A stretch of 64,000 nt of DNA from Streptomyces zhaozhouensis (GCF_900230195.1 NZ_OCNE01000005.1:186001-250000), one strand, 5' to 3'; counted from the stretch's first letter, positions 8,086 through 19,519 are shown. Numbers and translations: made by a program. Notes: a model not told the origin generated them from the sequence alone.

Positions 8086-9522
8086 ATGACTGGTCAGGCT
8101 CAGATCGGAGTCACCGGGCTGGCGGTGATGGGCCGCAACCTCGCCCGCAACCTCGCCCGGCACGGCCACACCGTCGCCGTGCACAACAGGACGGCCTCCC
8201 GGACGCGGGAGCTGGTGAAGGAGTTCGGCGACGAGGGCGCGTTCGTCCCCGCCGAGTCGGCCGAGGAGTTCGTCGCCTCGCTGGAGCGGCCGCGGCGGAT
8301 CGTGGTGATGGTCAAGGCGGGCGCCCCGACCGACGCGGTGATCGACGAGTTCGTGCCGCTGCTGGAGCCCGGCGACATGATCATGGACGGGGGCAACGCG
8401 CACTACGAGGACACCCGGCGCCGCGAGGCCGCGCTGCGGGAGCACGGCCTGCACTTCGTGGGCTGCGGCATCTCCGGCGGCGAGGAGGGCGCGCTGCACG
8501 GGCCGAGCATCATGCCGGGCGGCTCCCGGGAGTCCTACGAGGCGCTGGGGCCGCTGCTGGAGAGCATCGCGGCCCAGGTCGACGGGGAGCCCTGCTGCGC
8601 CCACATCGGCCCGGACGGCGCCGGACACTTCGTCAAGATGGTGCACAACGGCATCGAGTACGCCGACATGCAGCTGATCGCCGAGGCCTACGACCTGCTG
8701 CGCCGGGTCGCCGGCTACGAGCCGGCCCGGATCGCGGAGATCTTCCGGGGCTGGAACGAGGGACGGCTGGACTCGTATCTGATCGAGATCACCGCGCAGG
8801 TGCTGGCGCACACGGACGCCGCCACCGGCAAGCCGTTCGTCGACGTGGTGCTGGACCAGGCGGAGCAGAAGGGCACCGGGCGGTGGACCGTCCAGTCGGC
8901 GCTCGACCTGGGCGTCCCGGTCTCCGGGATCGCCGAGGCGGTCTTCGCGCGCGGGCTCTCGGGGCACGCGCGGCTGCGCGAGGCGGCCCGCGCGCTGCCG
9001 GGCCCCGAGCGCCCCGAGCTGCACCCGGACGACGCGGCACGCTTCGCCGACCAGGTCGAACAGGCGCTCTACGCCTCGAAGATCGTGGCCTACGCGCAGG
9101 GCTGGCAGCTGATCCAGGCGGGCAGCGAGGAGTACGGCTGGGACATCGACCTGGCCTCGGTGGCCGCGATCTGGCGCGGCGGCTGCATCATCAGGGCGCG
9201 GTTCCTCAACGGCATCCGCCGCGCCTTCGGCGAGGGTGAGGCGCCGGTGACGCTGCTGACCGACGAGCTGTTCGCCGACGACCTGCGGTCGGCGCAGAAC
9301 GCGTGGCGCCACGTGGTCGCCCGCGCCACCGAGTTGGGCGTCCCGGCGCCCGGCTTCTCGGCGGCGCTGGCGTACTACGACGCGCTGCGGGCGGAGCGGC
9401 TGCCGGCGGCGCTGATCCAGGGGCAGCGCGACTTCTTCGGCGCGCACACCTACCGGCGGGTCGACCGGGAGGGCAGCTTCCACACCCTCTGGGGCGAGGA
9501 CCGCTCCGAGCAGAAGGGCTGA
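8086..9522 (+). CDS. gnd: 6-phosphogluconate dehydrogenase, decarboxylating
   Basis: The oxidative pentose-phosphate enzyme that converts 6-phosphogluconate to ribulose 5-phosphate with formation of NADPH. At 478 residues it matches the long dimeric form. The N-terminal Rossmann motif GLAVMGRNLARNLA, the substrate segment GGNAHYEDTRRRE, the catalytic HFVKMVHNGIEY and the C-terminal IWRGGCIIRARFL are all intact. It stands as a single transcription unit, ending at a strong hairpin shared with the convergent GH1 gene. Confidence 0.95.
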   Translation: MTGQAQIGVTGLAVMGRNLARNLARHGHTVAVHNRTASRTRELVKEFGDEGAFVPAESAEEFVASLERPRRIVVMVKAGAPTDAVIDEFVPLLEPGDMIMDGGNAHYEDTRRREAALREHGLHFVGCGISGGEEGALHGPSIMPGGSRESYEALGPLLESIAAQVDGEPCCAHIGPDGAGHFVKMVHNGIEYADMQLIAEAYDLLRRVAGYEPARIAEIFRGWNEGRLDSYLIEITAQVLAHTDAATGKPFVDVVLDQAEQKGTGRWTVQSALDLGVPVSGIAEAVFARGLSGHARLREAARALPGPERPELHPDDAARFADQVEQALYASKIVAYAQGWQLIQAGSEEYGWDIDLASVAAIWRGGCIIRARFLNGIRRAFGEGEAPVTLLTDELFADDLRSAQNAWRHVVARATELGVPAPGFSAALAYYDALRAERLPAALIQGQRDFFGAHTYRRVDREGSFHTLWGEDRSEQKG

Positions 9523-9528
9523 GCGCGG

Positions 9529-9574
9529 GACGGGGGCGCCGGCCGGGTCCCGTGGACCGGGAGGCGCCCCCGTC
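9529..9574. terminator. Bidirectional terminator between gnd and the GH1 gene
   Basis: A perfect 12-bp inverted repeat, GACGGGGGCGCC at 9529-9540 paired with 9563-9574, occupies most of the 67-base gap between two convergent stop codons. Confidence 0.8.
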
Positions 9575-9589
9575 GGAAGCGGGCGGAGC

Positions 9590-11005
9590 CTAGCGGCCGC
9601 GGGTGAGCCGCACGGTGTCCCGGTACCAGGCGCCGCTCTCCTTGACGGTGCGTCGCTGGGTGTCGTAGTCCACCCGCACGATGCCGAACCGCTTGTCGTA
9701 CCCGTAGGCCCACTCGAAGTTGTCGAAGAGCGACCAGGCGAAGTAGCCGCGCACGTCGGCCCCCTGGGCCCTGGCCTCGGCGACGGCCGCCAGATGGCCG
9801 GCGAGGTAGGCGACGCGGTCCTCGTCGCGCACCTCGCCGTCCGCCGCGACGGTGTCGTCGAAGGCGGCGCCGTTCTCCGTGACCACCAGCGGCACCCCGT
9901 ACTCGCGGTCCAGACGCAGCAGCAGCCTGGTGAGCCCGGCGGGCACGATCTCCCAGTCCATGGCGGTGCGCGGCAGCCCGAACGGCACGGTGCGCACGAC
10001 CGGCAGGCCCCGTTCGTCCGTGGTCTCGCCGTGCTCGTCGGTGCCGGTGAACTGGTGGCTCGTGTAGTAGTTGACGCCGAGCAGGTCCAGCGGCTGCGCG
10101 ATGGTGGCGAGGTCCCCCTCCTGGACCGGCAGGGTGACGCCGACCGAGGGCAGCTCGGCCAGCAGGTCCTCCGGGTAGCGGCCGTGCACCAGGGCGTCCA
10201 GGTAGAGCCGCGCGCCCAGGGCGTCGGAGCGACGGGCCGCCTCGCGGTCCTGCTCGCTGTCGCTGGCAGGGGAGCCGTGACCGAGGTTGAGCACGATGCC
10301 CAGGCTCAGCTCGTTGTCGGCCTCGGCCGCCGCCGCCCGCATCCGCTGGGCGGCCATCCCGTGGCCGAGCAGCAGGTGGTGGACGGCGTGCAGGGCCTCG
10401 GAGAAGTCCCTGCGGCCGGGGGCGTGGACGCCCTCGTGGTAGCCGAGCATGGCCGAGCACCAGGGCTCGTTCAGGGTCGTCCAGTTGACCACCCGGTCGC
10501 CCAGCGCCCGGTAGGTCAGCTCCGCGTACTCGGCGAAGCGGTGGGCGGTGTCCCGCTCCGGCCAGCCGCCGGCGTCCTCCAGCTCCTGGGGGAGGTCCCA
10601 GTGGTAGAGGGTCGCCCACGGGGTGATGCCGTGCTCCAGCAGGGTGTCGACCAGCCGGTCGTAGAACGCGATGCCCTTGGCGTTGACCGGCCCCCTGCCG
10701 CCCGGCTGGATGCGGGGCCAGGCCAGCGAGAAGCGGTAGCTGTCCACGCCGAGGCCGGCGATCAGCTTCACGTCCTCGGGCATCAGCCGGTAGTGGTCGC
10801 AGGCGGCGTCGCCGGTGTCACCGTTGGCGACGGCTCCCGGCACGCGGCAGAAGGTGTCCCAGATGGAGGCGGTGCGTCCGTCCGCCTCGGTGGCGCCCTC
10901 GATCTGGTAGGCGGACGTGGCGACGCCCCAGGTGAAGTTCTCCGCCAGCTCGGGGAAGGCGCGGGGCGCGCCGAGGGGTGTGGTCGTGGTCGCGTGGGTG
11001 GTCAT
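9590..11005 (-). CDS. GH1 beta-glucosidase, operon partner of an Opp-type importer
   Basis: An intracellular family GH1 enzyme of 471 residues without a signal peptide. The acid/base glutamate is in TTLNEP (E180) and the nucleophile in VVTENG (E377). The sugar-subsite motifs YHWDLPQ and FAWSLFDNFEW are intact. It is the last gene of a minus-strand operon, 20 bases after an ABC ATPase gene, and would cleave the imported beta-glucoside or cello-oligosaccharide. Specificity for glucosides over other beta-glycosides is likely but not proved by sequence. Confidence 0.92.
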   Translation of the reverse strand: MTTHATTTTPLGAPRAFPELAENFTWGVATSAYQIEGATEADGRTASIWDTFCRVPGAVANGDTGDAACDHYRLMPEDVKLIAGLGVDSYRFSLAWPRIQPGGRGPVNAKGIAFYDRLVDTLLEHGITPWATLYHWDLPQELEDAGGWPERDTAHRFAEYAELTYRALGDRVVNWTTLNEPWCSAMLGYHEGVHAPGRRDFSEALHAVHHLLLGHGMAAQRMRAAAAEADNELSLGIVLNLGHGSPASDSEQDREAARRSDALGARLYLDALVHGRYPEDLLAELPSVGVTLPVQEGDLATIAQPLDLLGVNYYTSHQFTGTDEHGETTDERGLPVVRTVPFGLPRTAMDWEIVPAGLTRLLLRLDREYGVPLVVTENGAAFDDTVAADGEVRDEDRVAYLAGHLAAVAEARAQGADVRGYFAWSLFDNFEWAYGYDKRFGIVRVDYDTQRRTVKESGAWYRDTVRLTRGR

Positions 11006-11025
11006 GGTGCTCGTGGTCGCTCCTG

Positions 11026-12017
<992 letters not shown>

Positions 12018-12021
<4 letters not shown>

Positions 12022-13133
12022 GCCGGGTTGTCCTTCCGGGGAGAACGGTCCGGTGCGGCCTTTGTCGACTTGTCCGGGGCCGGCTCGTCCGGGGCCGGCT
12101 CGTCCGGGACCGTCTCGTCCGGGGCCGGCGGTGCCTGCGCCGGCACCGTGGGCGCCGCGTCGCGGGCGACCGCCGTCACCGGCTGGTCGCGCAGCACCGG
12201 GGTGAAGCCGACGCGCATCCGCACGGAGCGGTCCGTCTTGTCGTTGCGCAGCCTGGGGTTGATGAACTCGTCGATGCCGTAGTTGATCAGCGCCAACGAC
12301 GTGCCGAGCAGCGCGATGCACAGCCCGGCGGGGACGAACCACCACCAGGCGTCCTGCGCCAGCGCCTGGTTGCTCTGCGCCCAGAACAGGACGGTGCCCC
12401 AGTTCCACTCGGAGATGTCGGCGATCCCTATGAACGCCAGCGTGATGTTGGAGAGCACCGCGAAGATGACCGTGCCGATGAAGCCGGTGGCGATGACCGG
12501 CGTCAGGTTCGGCAGCAGTTCGAAGACGATGATCCGCCACGTCGACTCGCCGGTGGCGCGCGCGGCCTGGACGTAGTCGCGCCCGCGCAGCGAGAGCGTC
12601 TGCGCCCGCAGCACCCGCGCGCCCCAGGCCCAGGAGGTCAGGCCGATCACGGCCGCTATGGTCAGGTCGTTGGTCTCCGGCAGGAAGCTGGTGATGATGA
12701 TGATCAGCGGCAGCCCGGGGATGACCAGGAAGATGTTGCTCAACGAGGAGAGCGCGTCGTCGCCGAAGCCGCCGAGGTAGCCGGCGGTCACGCCGATCAG
12801 CACGCCCAGCACGGTGGCGAGGATGGCGGCGACGAAGCCCACCACCAGCACGCCCCTGGTGCCCACCAGGATCTGGGAGAAGATGTCCTGCCCGGTCTGG
12901 GTGGTGCCGAAGGGGTGGTCCCACGACGGCGAGGCCATGATCTCCTCGCCGCGCGCCGAGGGGTCGTAGGGGGCCAGCATCTCGCCGAAGATGCCCAGGA
13001 GTACGAAGACCCCGAGGATGGACAGGCCGACGATCGTCTTGCCGTTGCGCAGGAAGCGCAGCCGGTCGCGGCGCGGGGCCGCGTCGGTCTCGGCCGCCGC
13101 GGCGACGGCCGAGTCGGTTGCCTGGAGCGCCAT
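12018..13133 (-). CDS. Opp-type ABC transporter permease (OppC-like) with acidic, Pro-rich C-tail
   Basis: A membrane subunit of 371 residues. It has an N-terminal cytoplasmic arm, a first helix (IVGLSILGVFVLLGIFGE), an extracytoplasmic loop with PFGTTQTGQDIFSQIL, then the BPD_transp_1 core. After INPRLRN, where such permeases normally end, about 55 more residues follow, rich in Pro, Asp, Glu and Ala with DEPAP repeats. The tail looks like an inter-domain linker, and the related system at 33.8-35.7 kb has the ATPase fused at this point. The ATG at 13133 follows GGGAGG. Confidence 0.9.
12070..12129. repeat. Four 15-bp tandem repeats encoding DEPAP units
   Basis: Units of 15 bases, close to TCGTCCGGGGCCGGC, repeat four times at 12070, 12085, 12100 and 12115; the third is degenerate. 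On the minus strand they encode the Asp-Glu-Pro-Ala-Pro run in the permease tail. Being in frame, unit gain or loss would only change tail length. Confidence 0.85.
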
Positions 13134-13138
13134 GACCG

Positions 13139-14119
13139 TCACGCCTCCCTTCGGGTTCGGGGGTCGAGCAGCAGGTAGATGAGGTCGGCCACCAGGTTGG
13201 CGGCCAGCACGGCCAGGGTGATGATCAGGAAGACGCCCTGCATCAGCGGATAGTCCTTCGCGCCGACGCCCTGGAAGAGCACGTAGCCGATGCCGGGATA
13301 GGAGAAGACCATCTCGACCAGCAGCGTGCCGCCCACGATGAAGCCGAGCGAGAGCGCGAAGTTGGAGATGCTCGGCAGGATCGCGTTCCTGGCGGCGTAG
13401 GAGAACATCACGCGCCGCTCGGGCAGCCCCTTGGCCTGGGCGACCAGCACGTAGTCCTCGGCCGAGACGGAGACCATCATGTTCCGCATCCCCAGGATCC
13501 AGCCGGCGATGGCGCTGACGATGATGGTCAGGGCCGGCAGCGTGCCGTGGTAGATGGTGCTGGAGATGAACGGCCAGTCGAAGGCCGGCACCAGGCTGTT
13601 GTCGTAGCCGCCGGAAGCGGGGAAGATCGACCACTGCACGGCGAAGAGCGCGATCGCGATCAGCCCGAGCCAGAAGTACGGGATGGCGGAGAGGAACGTG
13701 GTGACGGGCAGCATGTTGTCCACCCACGAGCCGCGCTTCCAGCCGGCGTAGACACCGATCGCGGTGCCCAGCAGGAAGCTGAGGATCGTCGTCAGCCCCA
13801 TCAGGCCGAGCGTCCACGGAAGGCTCTGCCCGATGATCTCGGAGACCCCGGTGGGGAAGTAGGTGAACGAGGTCCCCAGGTCGCCGCCGAGCAGGTTGCC
13901 CCAGTAGTCGAGGTACTGCCGCCAGACGGACGCCTCGTTGTCCAGGCCGAAGAGGGTGCGCAGCGAGTCGATCGCCTTGCTGTCCAACTGGCCCTGGTAG
14001 CGGGTGATCAGGGACTGCACCGGGTCGCCCGGCATCAGTCGGGGGATGAAGAAGTTGATGGTGATGGCGGCCCAGGCGGTGAAGAGGTAGAAGCCCAGGC
14101 GCTGGATCAGATACCTCAC
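13139..14119 (-). CDS. Opp-type ABC transporter permease (OppB-like)
   Basis: A membrane subunit of 326 residues with the classic N-terminal helix ([31 protein letters not shown]) and a large outer loop. The core holds the EAA-like segment [17 protein letters not shown]. The GTG at 14119 overlaps the upstream ATPase stop as GTGA. It pairs with the OppC-like protein to form the channel. Confidence 0.9.
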   Translation of the reverse strand: MRYLIQRLGFYLFTAWAAITINFFIPRLMPGDPVQSLITRYQGQLDSKAIDSLRTLFGLDNEASVWRQYLDYWGNLLGGDLGTSFTYFPTGVSEIIGQSLPWTLGLMGLTTILSFLLGTAIGVYAGWKRGSWVDNMLPVTTFLSAIPYFWLGLIAIALFAVQWSIFPASGGYDNSLVPAFDWPFISSTIYHGTLPALTIIVSAIAGWILGMRNMMVSVSAEDYVLVAQAKGLPERRVMFSYAARNAILPSISNFALSLGFIVGGTLLVEMVFSYPGIGYVLFQGVGAKDYPLMQGVFLIITLAVLAANLVADLIYLLLDPRTRREA

Positions 14120-15255
14120 GCCGACGCCTCCCGGGGCACGGCCTGCTCGGGGGCGTCCTCGGCGTAGAGCCAGCAGGCGGCCCACTGGCCGTCGGCCAGG
14201 TCGAAGCGGGGCGGCACCTCGCTGGCGCACCGCTCCATCGCCTTCGGGCAGCGCGGGTGGAAGCGGCAGCCGGAGGGCGGGGAGATCAGGCTCGGCGGCT
14301 CGCCGGCGGTCTCGCTCTCCTCCTCCTCGACGACGACCTCGCCGCCCGCCGGGTCGACGGCGGCCTCGGCCCTGGCGTGGGCGTCCGCGACGATCCGGTC
14401 GGGATCGGGCGCGGAGGAGGTCAGCAGCTGGGTGTAGGGGTGGGCCGGGCGCTGGGTGACGGTCTCGCTGTCGCCGCCCTCGACCATCCGGCCCGCGTAC
14501 ATCACCAGCGTCTCGTCGGCGAAGTACCGGGCGGAGGCGATGTCGTGGGTGATGTAGAGGATGGCGAGGTCGAGGCGTTCCTTCAGGTCGCGCAGCAGGT
14601 TGAGGATGCCGAGCCGGATGGAGACGTCCAGCATCGACACCGGCTCGTCGGCGAGCAGCACCGCCGGGTCGGCGGCCATGGCCCTGGCGATCGCGACGCG
14701 CTGGCGCTGACCGCCGGACAACTCGTGCGGGAAGGAGTCGAGATAGCGCTCTGGCGGGGTGAGGTGGACCCGTTCCAGCAGCGCGGCCAGCGCCTTCTCC
14801 AGGTCGTCGGCGGTGCGCCCGGCGCGGTCGTGGATCCGCAGCGCGCGGGTGAGGTGGTAGCGCACGGTGTGCGTGGGGTTCAGGGAGCCGAACGGGTCCT
14901 GGAAGATGAGCTGGACCTGGCGGCAGTAGGCGCGGAAGGCGCGGCCCTGGCCGACCCTGGTCGGCTTGCCGTGGAGCAGCAGCTCGCCCGAGGTGGTCGG
15001 GTAGAGCTGCGCCAGCAGCCGGGCGATGGTGGACTTCCCCGAGCCTGACTCGCCCACCACGGCGGTCACCGAGCCGCGGCGGAGCTTCAGGGAGACGTCG
15101 TCCACCGCGTGCACGACCGGGCGGTTGCGGTCGGCGAAGTTGCGCAACGTACGGCGGACCGCGAAGTGCTTGCTGATGGCGCGTGCTTCGAGCACCACCT
15201 CGCCGTCCGGCGGCGGGCTGGTCGCGGTGCTGGGGGGATCGGGGCTCTTGGGCAT
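14116..15255 (-). CDS. Opp-type ABC transporter ATPase (OppF-like)
   Basis: The second ATPase of the importer, 379 residues. Walker [10 protein letters not shown] is at 68-76, followed by signature LSGGQRQRV and Walker [13 protein letters not shown]. The C-terminus has the oligo-HPY motif ([12 protein letters not shown]), preceded by an acidic insert [10 protein letters not shown]. It lies 109 bases after the binding-protein gene, and that gap contains a strong hairpin. Confidence 0.9.
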   Translation of the reverse strand: MPKSPDPPSTATSPPPDGEVVLEARAISKHFAVRRTLRNFADRNRPVVHAVDDVSLKLRRGSVTAVVGESGSGKSTIARLLAQLYPTTSGELLLHGKPTRVGQGRAFRAYCRQVQLIFQDPFGSLNPTHTVRYHLTRALRIHDRAGRTADDLEKALAALLERVHLTPPERYLDSFPHELSGGQRQRVAIARAMAADPAVLLADEPVSMLDVSIRLGILNLLRDLKERLDLAILYITHDIASARYFADETLVMYAGRMVEGGDSETVTQRPAHPYTQLLTSSAPDPDRIVADAHARAEAAVDPAGGEVVVEEEESETAGEPPSLISPPSGCRFHPRCPKAMERCASEVPPRFDLADGQWAACWLYAEDAPEQAVPREASA

Positions 15256-15289
15256 GACGGTTGGGTTCCTGTCGTACGTCGGCGAGGTG

Positions 15290-15332
15290 CCCGCCCCCGC
15301 CTTCCGGGGCGTCGGTGTGCGGCGGGGGCGGG
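15290..15332 (-). promoter_or_regulatory. Intercistronic hairpin after the binding-protein gene
   Basis: A perfect 12-bp inverted repeat (15290-15301 with 15321-15332, arm CCCGCCCCCGCC) lies between the binding-protein and ATPase genes. It probably causes partial termination or protects the upstream mRNA, so that the binding protein exceeds the membrane parts. Confidence 0.65.
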
Positions 15333-15364
15333 CGGGCTGGGTGGCCTCTTCCTGGTGCCGGGCG

Positions 15365-17053
15365 TCAGCCGTCGGCGGGCTCCAGGTTGAGCACGACCTC
15401 CAGGGCGTTGCGCTGCGTGGGCTGCGGCGGGGCGTAGGGGTCCTCCTCCGACGGCCAGCCGACCCAGTTGCGCGTGCTGTACTCGGCGCCCACGGGCGAG
15501 GCGACGGTCGGGATCATCGGCACCTCCTCGACGAAGATGCGCTGGAGCTCGTTCATCGCCTCGGTGCGGGTCGCGTCGTCCGTGGCGTCGGCGTACGCGC
15601 GCAGGGCCTCGCCGGCGTCCTCGCTGGCGAAGCGGCCGAAGTTGCCGCCGGGGGACGCCTCGCCGATCGGCTTCAGCAGCGCGTCGTCCATCACGTGCTG
15701 GTAGCCGTCGTAGGGGGTGGCTCCGCCGTTGGTCCAGTGCAGGGTGGCGTCGAAGCCGCCCGCGTCGACGGAGTTGCGCCAGCCGTCGACGGTCGCCGTC
15801 TCGACGGACGCCTCGACGCCGATCTCCGCCAGGTTGTCGGAGATCACCGACAGCGAGGTCAGGTAGTCCGACCAGCCGGCGGGGTCGACCAGGGTCATGG
15901 TGACCGGCTCGCCCTCGGGCGTGCGCAGGGTGTCGCCCTCGAAGGTGTAGCCGTTCTCCTCCAGCAGGGCGCGGGCGCCCTCGACGTCGCGCTCGACGGT
16001 CGCGCCCTGGTAGTCGGGCGCCAGGAAGGACTCGCCGGCCGGCAGCGGGAGCCCGGTCGGGCTGTCCACGACGGGGAACGCGCCGGCGTGGCCCTGCTCG
16101 TGGATGGCCTGCCGGTCGATGACCATGTTCATCGCCTGCCGCAGCACCACGTCGTCGAACGGCTCGCGCTCGGTGTTGATCCACAGTCCGTGGATGCCGA
16201 GGCCCGTCGGGAACCACAGGTTGTGGTTCTCGGGGTCGTGGGAGAGGTAGACGTCCTCGAAGTTCGGGATAAAGACGTAGGACCACTCCAGCTCGCCGTT
16301 GGCCAGGGCGGTGGTCGCCGCGTTGTTGTCGTTGTAGCCCGTGTAGCGCAGCTCCTCGACCTCGGGGAGCTCCTGCCAGTACTCGTCGCGCCGGGTGAGG
16401 GTGACGGTCTGCGGGGTGAAGGTCTTGAGGGTGTAGGGGCCCGTACCCACGGGGTCCTGGTTCTCGAAGGTCTCCGGGTTGTCGACCTCGGACCATATGT
16501 GCTCGGGAACGATGTAGGTCTGGAAGATCTTCACCTGGTTGACGAACTGCGGGGACGAGAAGGTCAGGGTGACCTGGTTGCCGTCCTGGGTGATCTCCTC
16601 GAACGGGATCGCGCCCGCGTTCAGGCCCGCGTGGTCCTTCAGCAGCTGGAAGGTGAACGCCACGTCCTCGGCGTCGAACGTCTCGCCGTCGGACCAGGTC
16701 GCGCCCTCACGGACGGTCAGGACCAGCTCGGTGTACTCCTCGTTCCAGCTCCACTCCTCGGCGAGCCAGGGCTTGCCCTCCTCCTCGGGGGCGATGCCGT
16801 TGGTCATCACCAGCGGCTCGTAGACCATGGCGCGGTAGCCGAGCGAGGCGCCGGCCGAGGTCTCCAGCAGCGGGTTGCTGTTGTTGGCCTGCGGTCCGTT
16901 GGGCATCCCGACGGTCAGCACGCCGTCGCCGCTGCCGCCGCCCTTGTTGTCGCGGTTGCTGTTGGCGTCGGAGCAGGCGGCCAGCAGCGAGAGCGACAGT
17001 ACGACTCCGGTCGCCAGTGCGAGGTTTCTGCGGGCTCGTGGTTGGACTCTCAC
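15365..17053 (-). CDS. Family-5 solute-binding lipoprotein of the GH1-linked importer
   Basis: A 562-residue SBP_bac_5 protein. The signal peptide ends in lipobox LLAAC (Cys27), so it is anchored outside the membrane. Family hallmarks include [22 protein letters not shown] and [14 protein letters not shown]. Most family-5 proteins bind peptides, but some in Thermotoga and other bacteria bind cello- or manno-oligosaccharides. The LacI regulator and GH1 enzyme in this operon point to a beta-glucoside ligand; that is inference. Confidence 0.88.
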   Translation of the reverse strand: MRVQPRARRNLALATGVVLSLSLLAACSDANSNRDNKGGGSGDGVLTVGMPNGPQANNSNPLLETSAGASLGYRAMVYEPLVMTNGIAPEEEGKPWLAEEWSWNEEYTELVLTVREGATWSDGETFDAEDVAFTFQLLKDHAGLNAGAIPFEEITQDGNQVTLTFSSPQFVNQVKIFQTYIVPEHIWSEVDNPETFENQDPVGTGPYTLKTFTPQTVTLTRRDEYWQELPEVEELRYTGYNDNNAATTALANGELEWSYVFIPNFEDVYLSHDPENHNLWFPTGLGIHGLWINTEREPFDDVVLRQAMNMVIDRQAIHEQGHAGAFPVVDSPTGLPLPAGESFLAPDYQGATVERDVEGARALLEENGYTFEGDTLRTPEGEPVTMTLVDPAGWSDYLTSLSVISDNLAEIGVEASVETATVDGWRNSVDAGGFDATLHWTNGGATPYDGYQHVMDDALLKPIGEASPGGNFGRFASEDAGEALRAYADATDDATRTEAMNELQRIFVEEVPMIPTVASPVGAEYSTRNWVGWPSEEDPYAPPQPTQRNALEVVLNLEPADG

Positions 17054-17115
17054 GGAGGGCTCCCAGGGTGGTCTCTTGACGGGGTGGTGGAACGGTGCGC
17101 GGAACGTGGGGGGCG

Positions 17116-18117
17116 TCAGCCGGGCGCCGAGGACCGGATGACGAGTTCGGTGGGCAGCACGAGGGCGTCGGGGCGCAGCGCCGTGGTGCCGCTGAGGTGG
17201 TCGAGCATCCGCCGGGCCGCGGCCTCGCCCATCGCCTGCATGGGCTGGCGGACGGTGGTGAGCGAGGGCTCGGTGTAGGCGGCGATGGGGATGTCGTCGA
17301 AGCCGATGACGGCGACGTCGTCGGGGACCCGGCGGCCCGCGGCGCGCAGCGCGTGCAGCACACCGGTGGCGCTGAGGTCGTTGTGGCAGAAGACGGAGTC
17401 GAACGCGAGGCCGTCGGCGAGCGCGCGTTCGATCACGTGCTGGCCGCAGCGGACGGTGAAGTCGCCCTCGAAGGTGCGCGAGGCGGGCTGTCCCACGCCG
17501 TGTTCCGTGAGCACGTCGGCGAAGCCGCCGAGCCGGTCCCGCACGCAGCCGAAGTGGGCGGGGCCGGTCACCACCAGCGGCGCGCGGCGCCCGGAGGTCA
17601 GCAGGTGGTGGGCGGCCGAGGCGCCGCCGGCGCGGTTGGTGGTGGAGACCGAGGGGAACGCGGCGCCCTGGCCCCGGTCGTCGACCAGCACCAGCGGCAG
17701 GCCCTGGTGGTGGAGGGCGGCGATGGAGCCCCGGGTGTTCTCCGGCTCGATCACCAGCACCCCGTCGAAGGCGCGGGCCGAGACCTGGCTGGTGAACTGG
17801 GCCATCGACTCCTCACCGCGGTTGCAGGTGAAGAGCAGCAGGCCGTAGCCGGCGGCCTCCAGCGTGTCCGCGACGCCCTGGAGCACCTCGGCCGACCAGG
17901 GCCAGGTGAGGGACGGGACGAGCATGGCCAGCGTGCGGCTGTTCCCCCTGGCGAGGCCGACCGCGCGGGCCGAGGGCACGTAGCCCAGCTCGGCGATGAC
18001 GGTGCGGACCCGTTCCGCCGTCTCGGAGTCCACCTCGCCCTTGCCGTTGAGCACGCGCGAGACCGTGGTCTTGCTGACGGCCGCGTTGCGGGCGACATCG
18101 GCGATGGTGACACGCAT
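17116..18117 (-). CDS. LacI-family repressor of the Opp-type/GH1 operon
   Basis: A DNA-binding regulator of 333 residues. The N-terminal HTH reads TIADVARNAAVSKTTVSRVLNG (residues 3-24) and is followed by the hinge and a periplasmic-binding-protein-like sugar domain. The ATG at 18117 follows GAGGAG. It is the first gene of the operon, 62 bases before the binding-protein gene, with no clear promoter in that gap, so all seven genes probably share one transcript. A perfect 16-bp palindrome after its promoter is the likely autoregulatory operator. Confidence 0.93.
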   Translation of the reverse strand: MRVTIADVARNAAVSKTTVSRVLNGKGEVDSETAERVRTVIAELGYVPSARAVGLARGNSRTLAMLVPSLTWPWSAEVLQGVADTLEAAGYGLLLFTCNRGEESMAQFTSQVSARAFDGVLVIEPENTRGSIAALHHQGLPLVLVDDRGQGAAFPSVSTTNRAGGASAAHHLLTSGRRAPLVVTGPAHFGCVRDRLGGFADVLTEHGVGQPASRTFEGDFTVRCGQHVIERALADGLAFDSVFCHNDLSATGVLHALRAAGRRVPDDVAVIGFDDIPIAAYTEPSLTTVRQPMQAMGEAAARRMLDHLSGTTALRPDALVLPTELVIRSSAPG

Positions 18118-18185
18118 GGGGAAGGCTCCTCGGCACGCTGAGCAGGGGCTGCCGCGGGCTTTCGGCGGCAGCGCCGACACCGGTC

Positions 18186-18201
18186 CCGGAACCGGTTCCG
18201 G
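18186..18201. promoter_or_regulatory. Palindromic LacI operator
   Basis: CCGGAACCGGTTCCGG is a perfect 16-bp palindrome with the central CG typical of LacI-family sites. It lies 69 bases before the lacI start and about 15 bases past the -10 of the only good promoter, where bound repressor would block transcription. Confidence 0.8.
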
Positions 18202-18215
18202 CGATGTTGCGTGGG

Positions 18216-18244
18216 AGTTAATCGCGCGGGCGGAGTGGCGTCAA
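18216..18244 (-). promoter_or_regulatory. Promoter of the lacI / Opp-type / GH1 operon
   Basis: TTGACG (-35, 18239-18244) and TTAACT (-10, 18216-18221) are separated by 17 bases on the minus strand. The rest of the 374-base gap between the two divergent starts (18118-18491) holds nothing else I can identify. Confidence 0.6.
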
Positions 18245-18491
18245 TACGTCGCGCCAACATCTTTTGACGGGCGTTCAAGGCCCGTTATGTCTTCAAGAGG
18301 TGAACGCGGAAAACCTTTCACCGCCGCTGACCTGGCCCGGACGCGTCATGGTCACATAACCAGCACCCGCTCCCACGCGTCGGCCATCCGACGGACTCGG
18401 TGCCGACGGCGGCCCTGCCAACCCGCGCCCCGCCGCCCAGGCTGGCAGCGTGCCACTCCGGGGGACGGAACCGCCAGGCCCAGGGAGCACG

Positions 18492-19466
18492 ATGCAGATC
18501 GGTTACAAACTGGCCGCCGAGGCCTTCGGCCCGACCGAGCTGGTGCGGCAGGCCGTGCTGGCGGAGCGCGCCGGCTTCGACTTCGCCGAGATCAGCGACC
18601 ACTACCACCCGTGGCTCGACGTACAGGGCCACTCCCCCTTCGCCTGGTCGGTGCTCGGCACCATCGCCGCCAGGACCGAACGGCTCGGCCTCGCCACCGG
18701 GGTGACCTGCCCGACGGTGCGCTACCACCCGGCGGTGATCGCCCAGGCCGCCGCGACCCTCGCGCTGCTCTCGGACGGGCGGTTCACCCTCGGCGTCGGC
18801 TCGGGCGAGCGACTCAACGAGCACGTGGTCGGCCTGGAGTTCCCCGACTCGGTGCAGGTGCGCCAGCAGTTGCTGCGCGAGGCCCTGGAGATCATCGGCC
18901 TGCTCTGGCAGGGCGGCTACCGCTCCTACGAGGGCGAGCACCTGCGGCTTGAGGACGCCCGGATCTTCGACCTGCCGCCCACCCCGCCGACGCTCGCGGT
19001 CGCGGCCGGCGGGCAGGACGCGGCGCGGCTCGCGGCCGAGCTGGGCACGGCGCTCTTCGCCACCGAGCCGAGGCCCGAGCTGGTGAACGCCTACCGCGAG
19101 GCGGGCGGCGACGGCCCCCGCTACGTGGAGATGCCGGTCTCCTACGCGACGGACGCGCAGGAGGCGGCGCGCGCCGCGTTGAGCACCAACCGCTGGGCGG
19201 TCACCGGCTGGAAGGTGATGAGCGAGCTGCCCAACCCGGTCAACTTCGACGCGGCGACCACCACCGTCCGGGAGAGCGACATCCGCGAGCAGTTCGCCTG
19301 CGGGGCGGACGTGGACCGCTACCTGGAGGTGGCCCAGCCGTTCGTCGACGCCGGCTTCGACCGGCTGGTGCTGATGAACGCCGGCCCCGACGCGGACGCC
19401 TTCCTCGACTTCTACCAGCGGGAGTTGGAGGGGCCCCTGCGTGAGCTGGCGCCCCGCGGGCGGTAG
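18492..19466 (+). CDS. F420-dependent oxidoreductase, G6PDH-like family
   Basis: A luciferase-like TIM-barrel protein of 324 residues. Its N-terminal third (AERAGFDFAEISDHYHPW and VTCPTVRYHPAVIAQA, then LGVGSGERLNEH) follows the pattern of mycobacterial F420-dependent glucose-6-phosphate dehydrogenase, so F420 is the likely cofactor. Whether it uses glucose 6-phosphate is uncertain; many members of this subfamily do not. The ATG at 18492 follows AGGGAG. It diverges from the lacI operon and converges on the DyP gene. Confidence 0.85.
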   Translation: MQIGYKLAAEAFGPTELVRQAVLAERAGFDFAEISDHYHPWLDVQGHSPFAWSVLGTIAARTERLGLATGVTCPTVRYHPAVIAQAAATLALLSDGRFTLGVGSGERLNEHVVGLEFPDSVQVRQQLLREALEIIGLLWQGGYRSYEGEHLRLEDARIFDLPPTPPTLAVAAGGQDAARLAAELGTALFATEPRPELVNAYREAGGDGPRYVEMPVSYATDAQEAARAALSTNRWAVTGWKVMSELPNPVNFDAATTTVRESDIREQFACGADVDRYLEVAQPFVDAGFDRLVLMNAGPDADAFLDFYQRELEGPLRELAPRGR

Positions 19467-19477
19467 GCGCACCCCGA

Positions 19478-19517
19478 CGGCGCCCCGGCCCCGGGCCGTG
19501 CCCGGGGCCCGGCGCCG
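19478..19517. terminator. Bidirectional hairpin between convergent genes
   Basis: An imperfect GC-only inverted repeat with outer arms CGGCGCC and GGCGCCG fills the gap between the F420 oxidoreductase and DyP stop codons. Confidence 0.65.
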
Positions 19518-19519
19518 GC

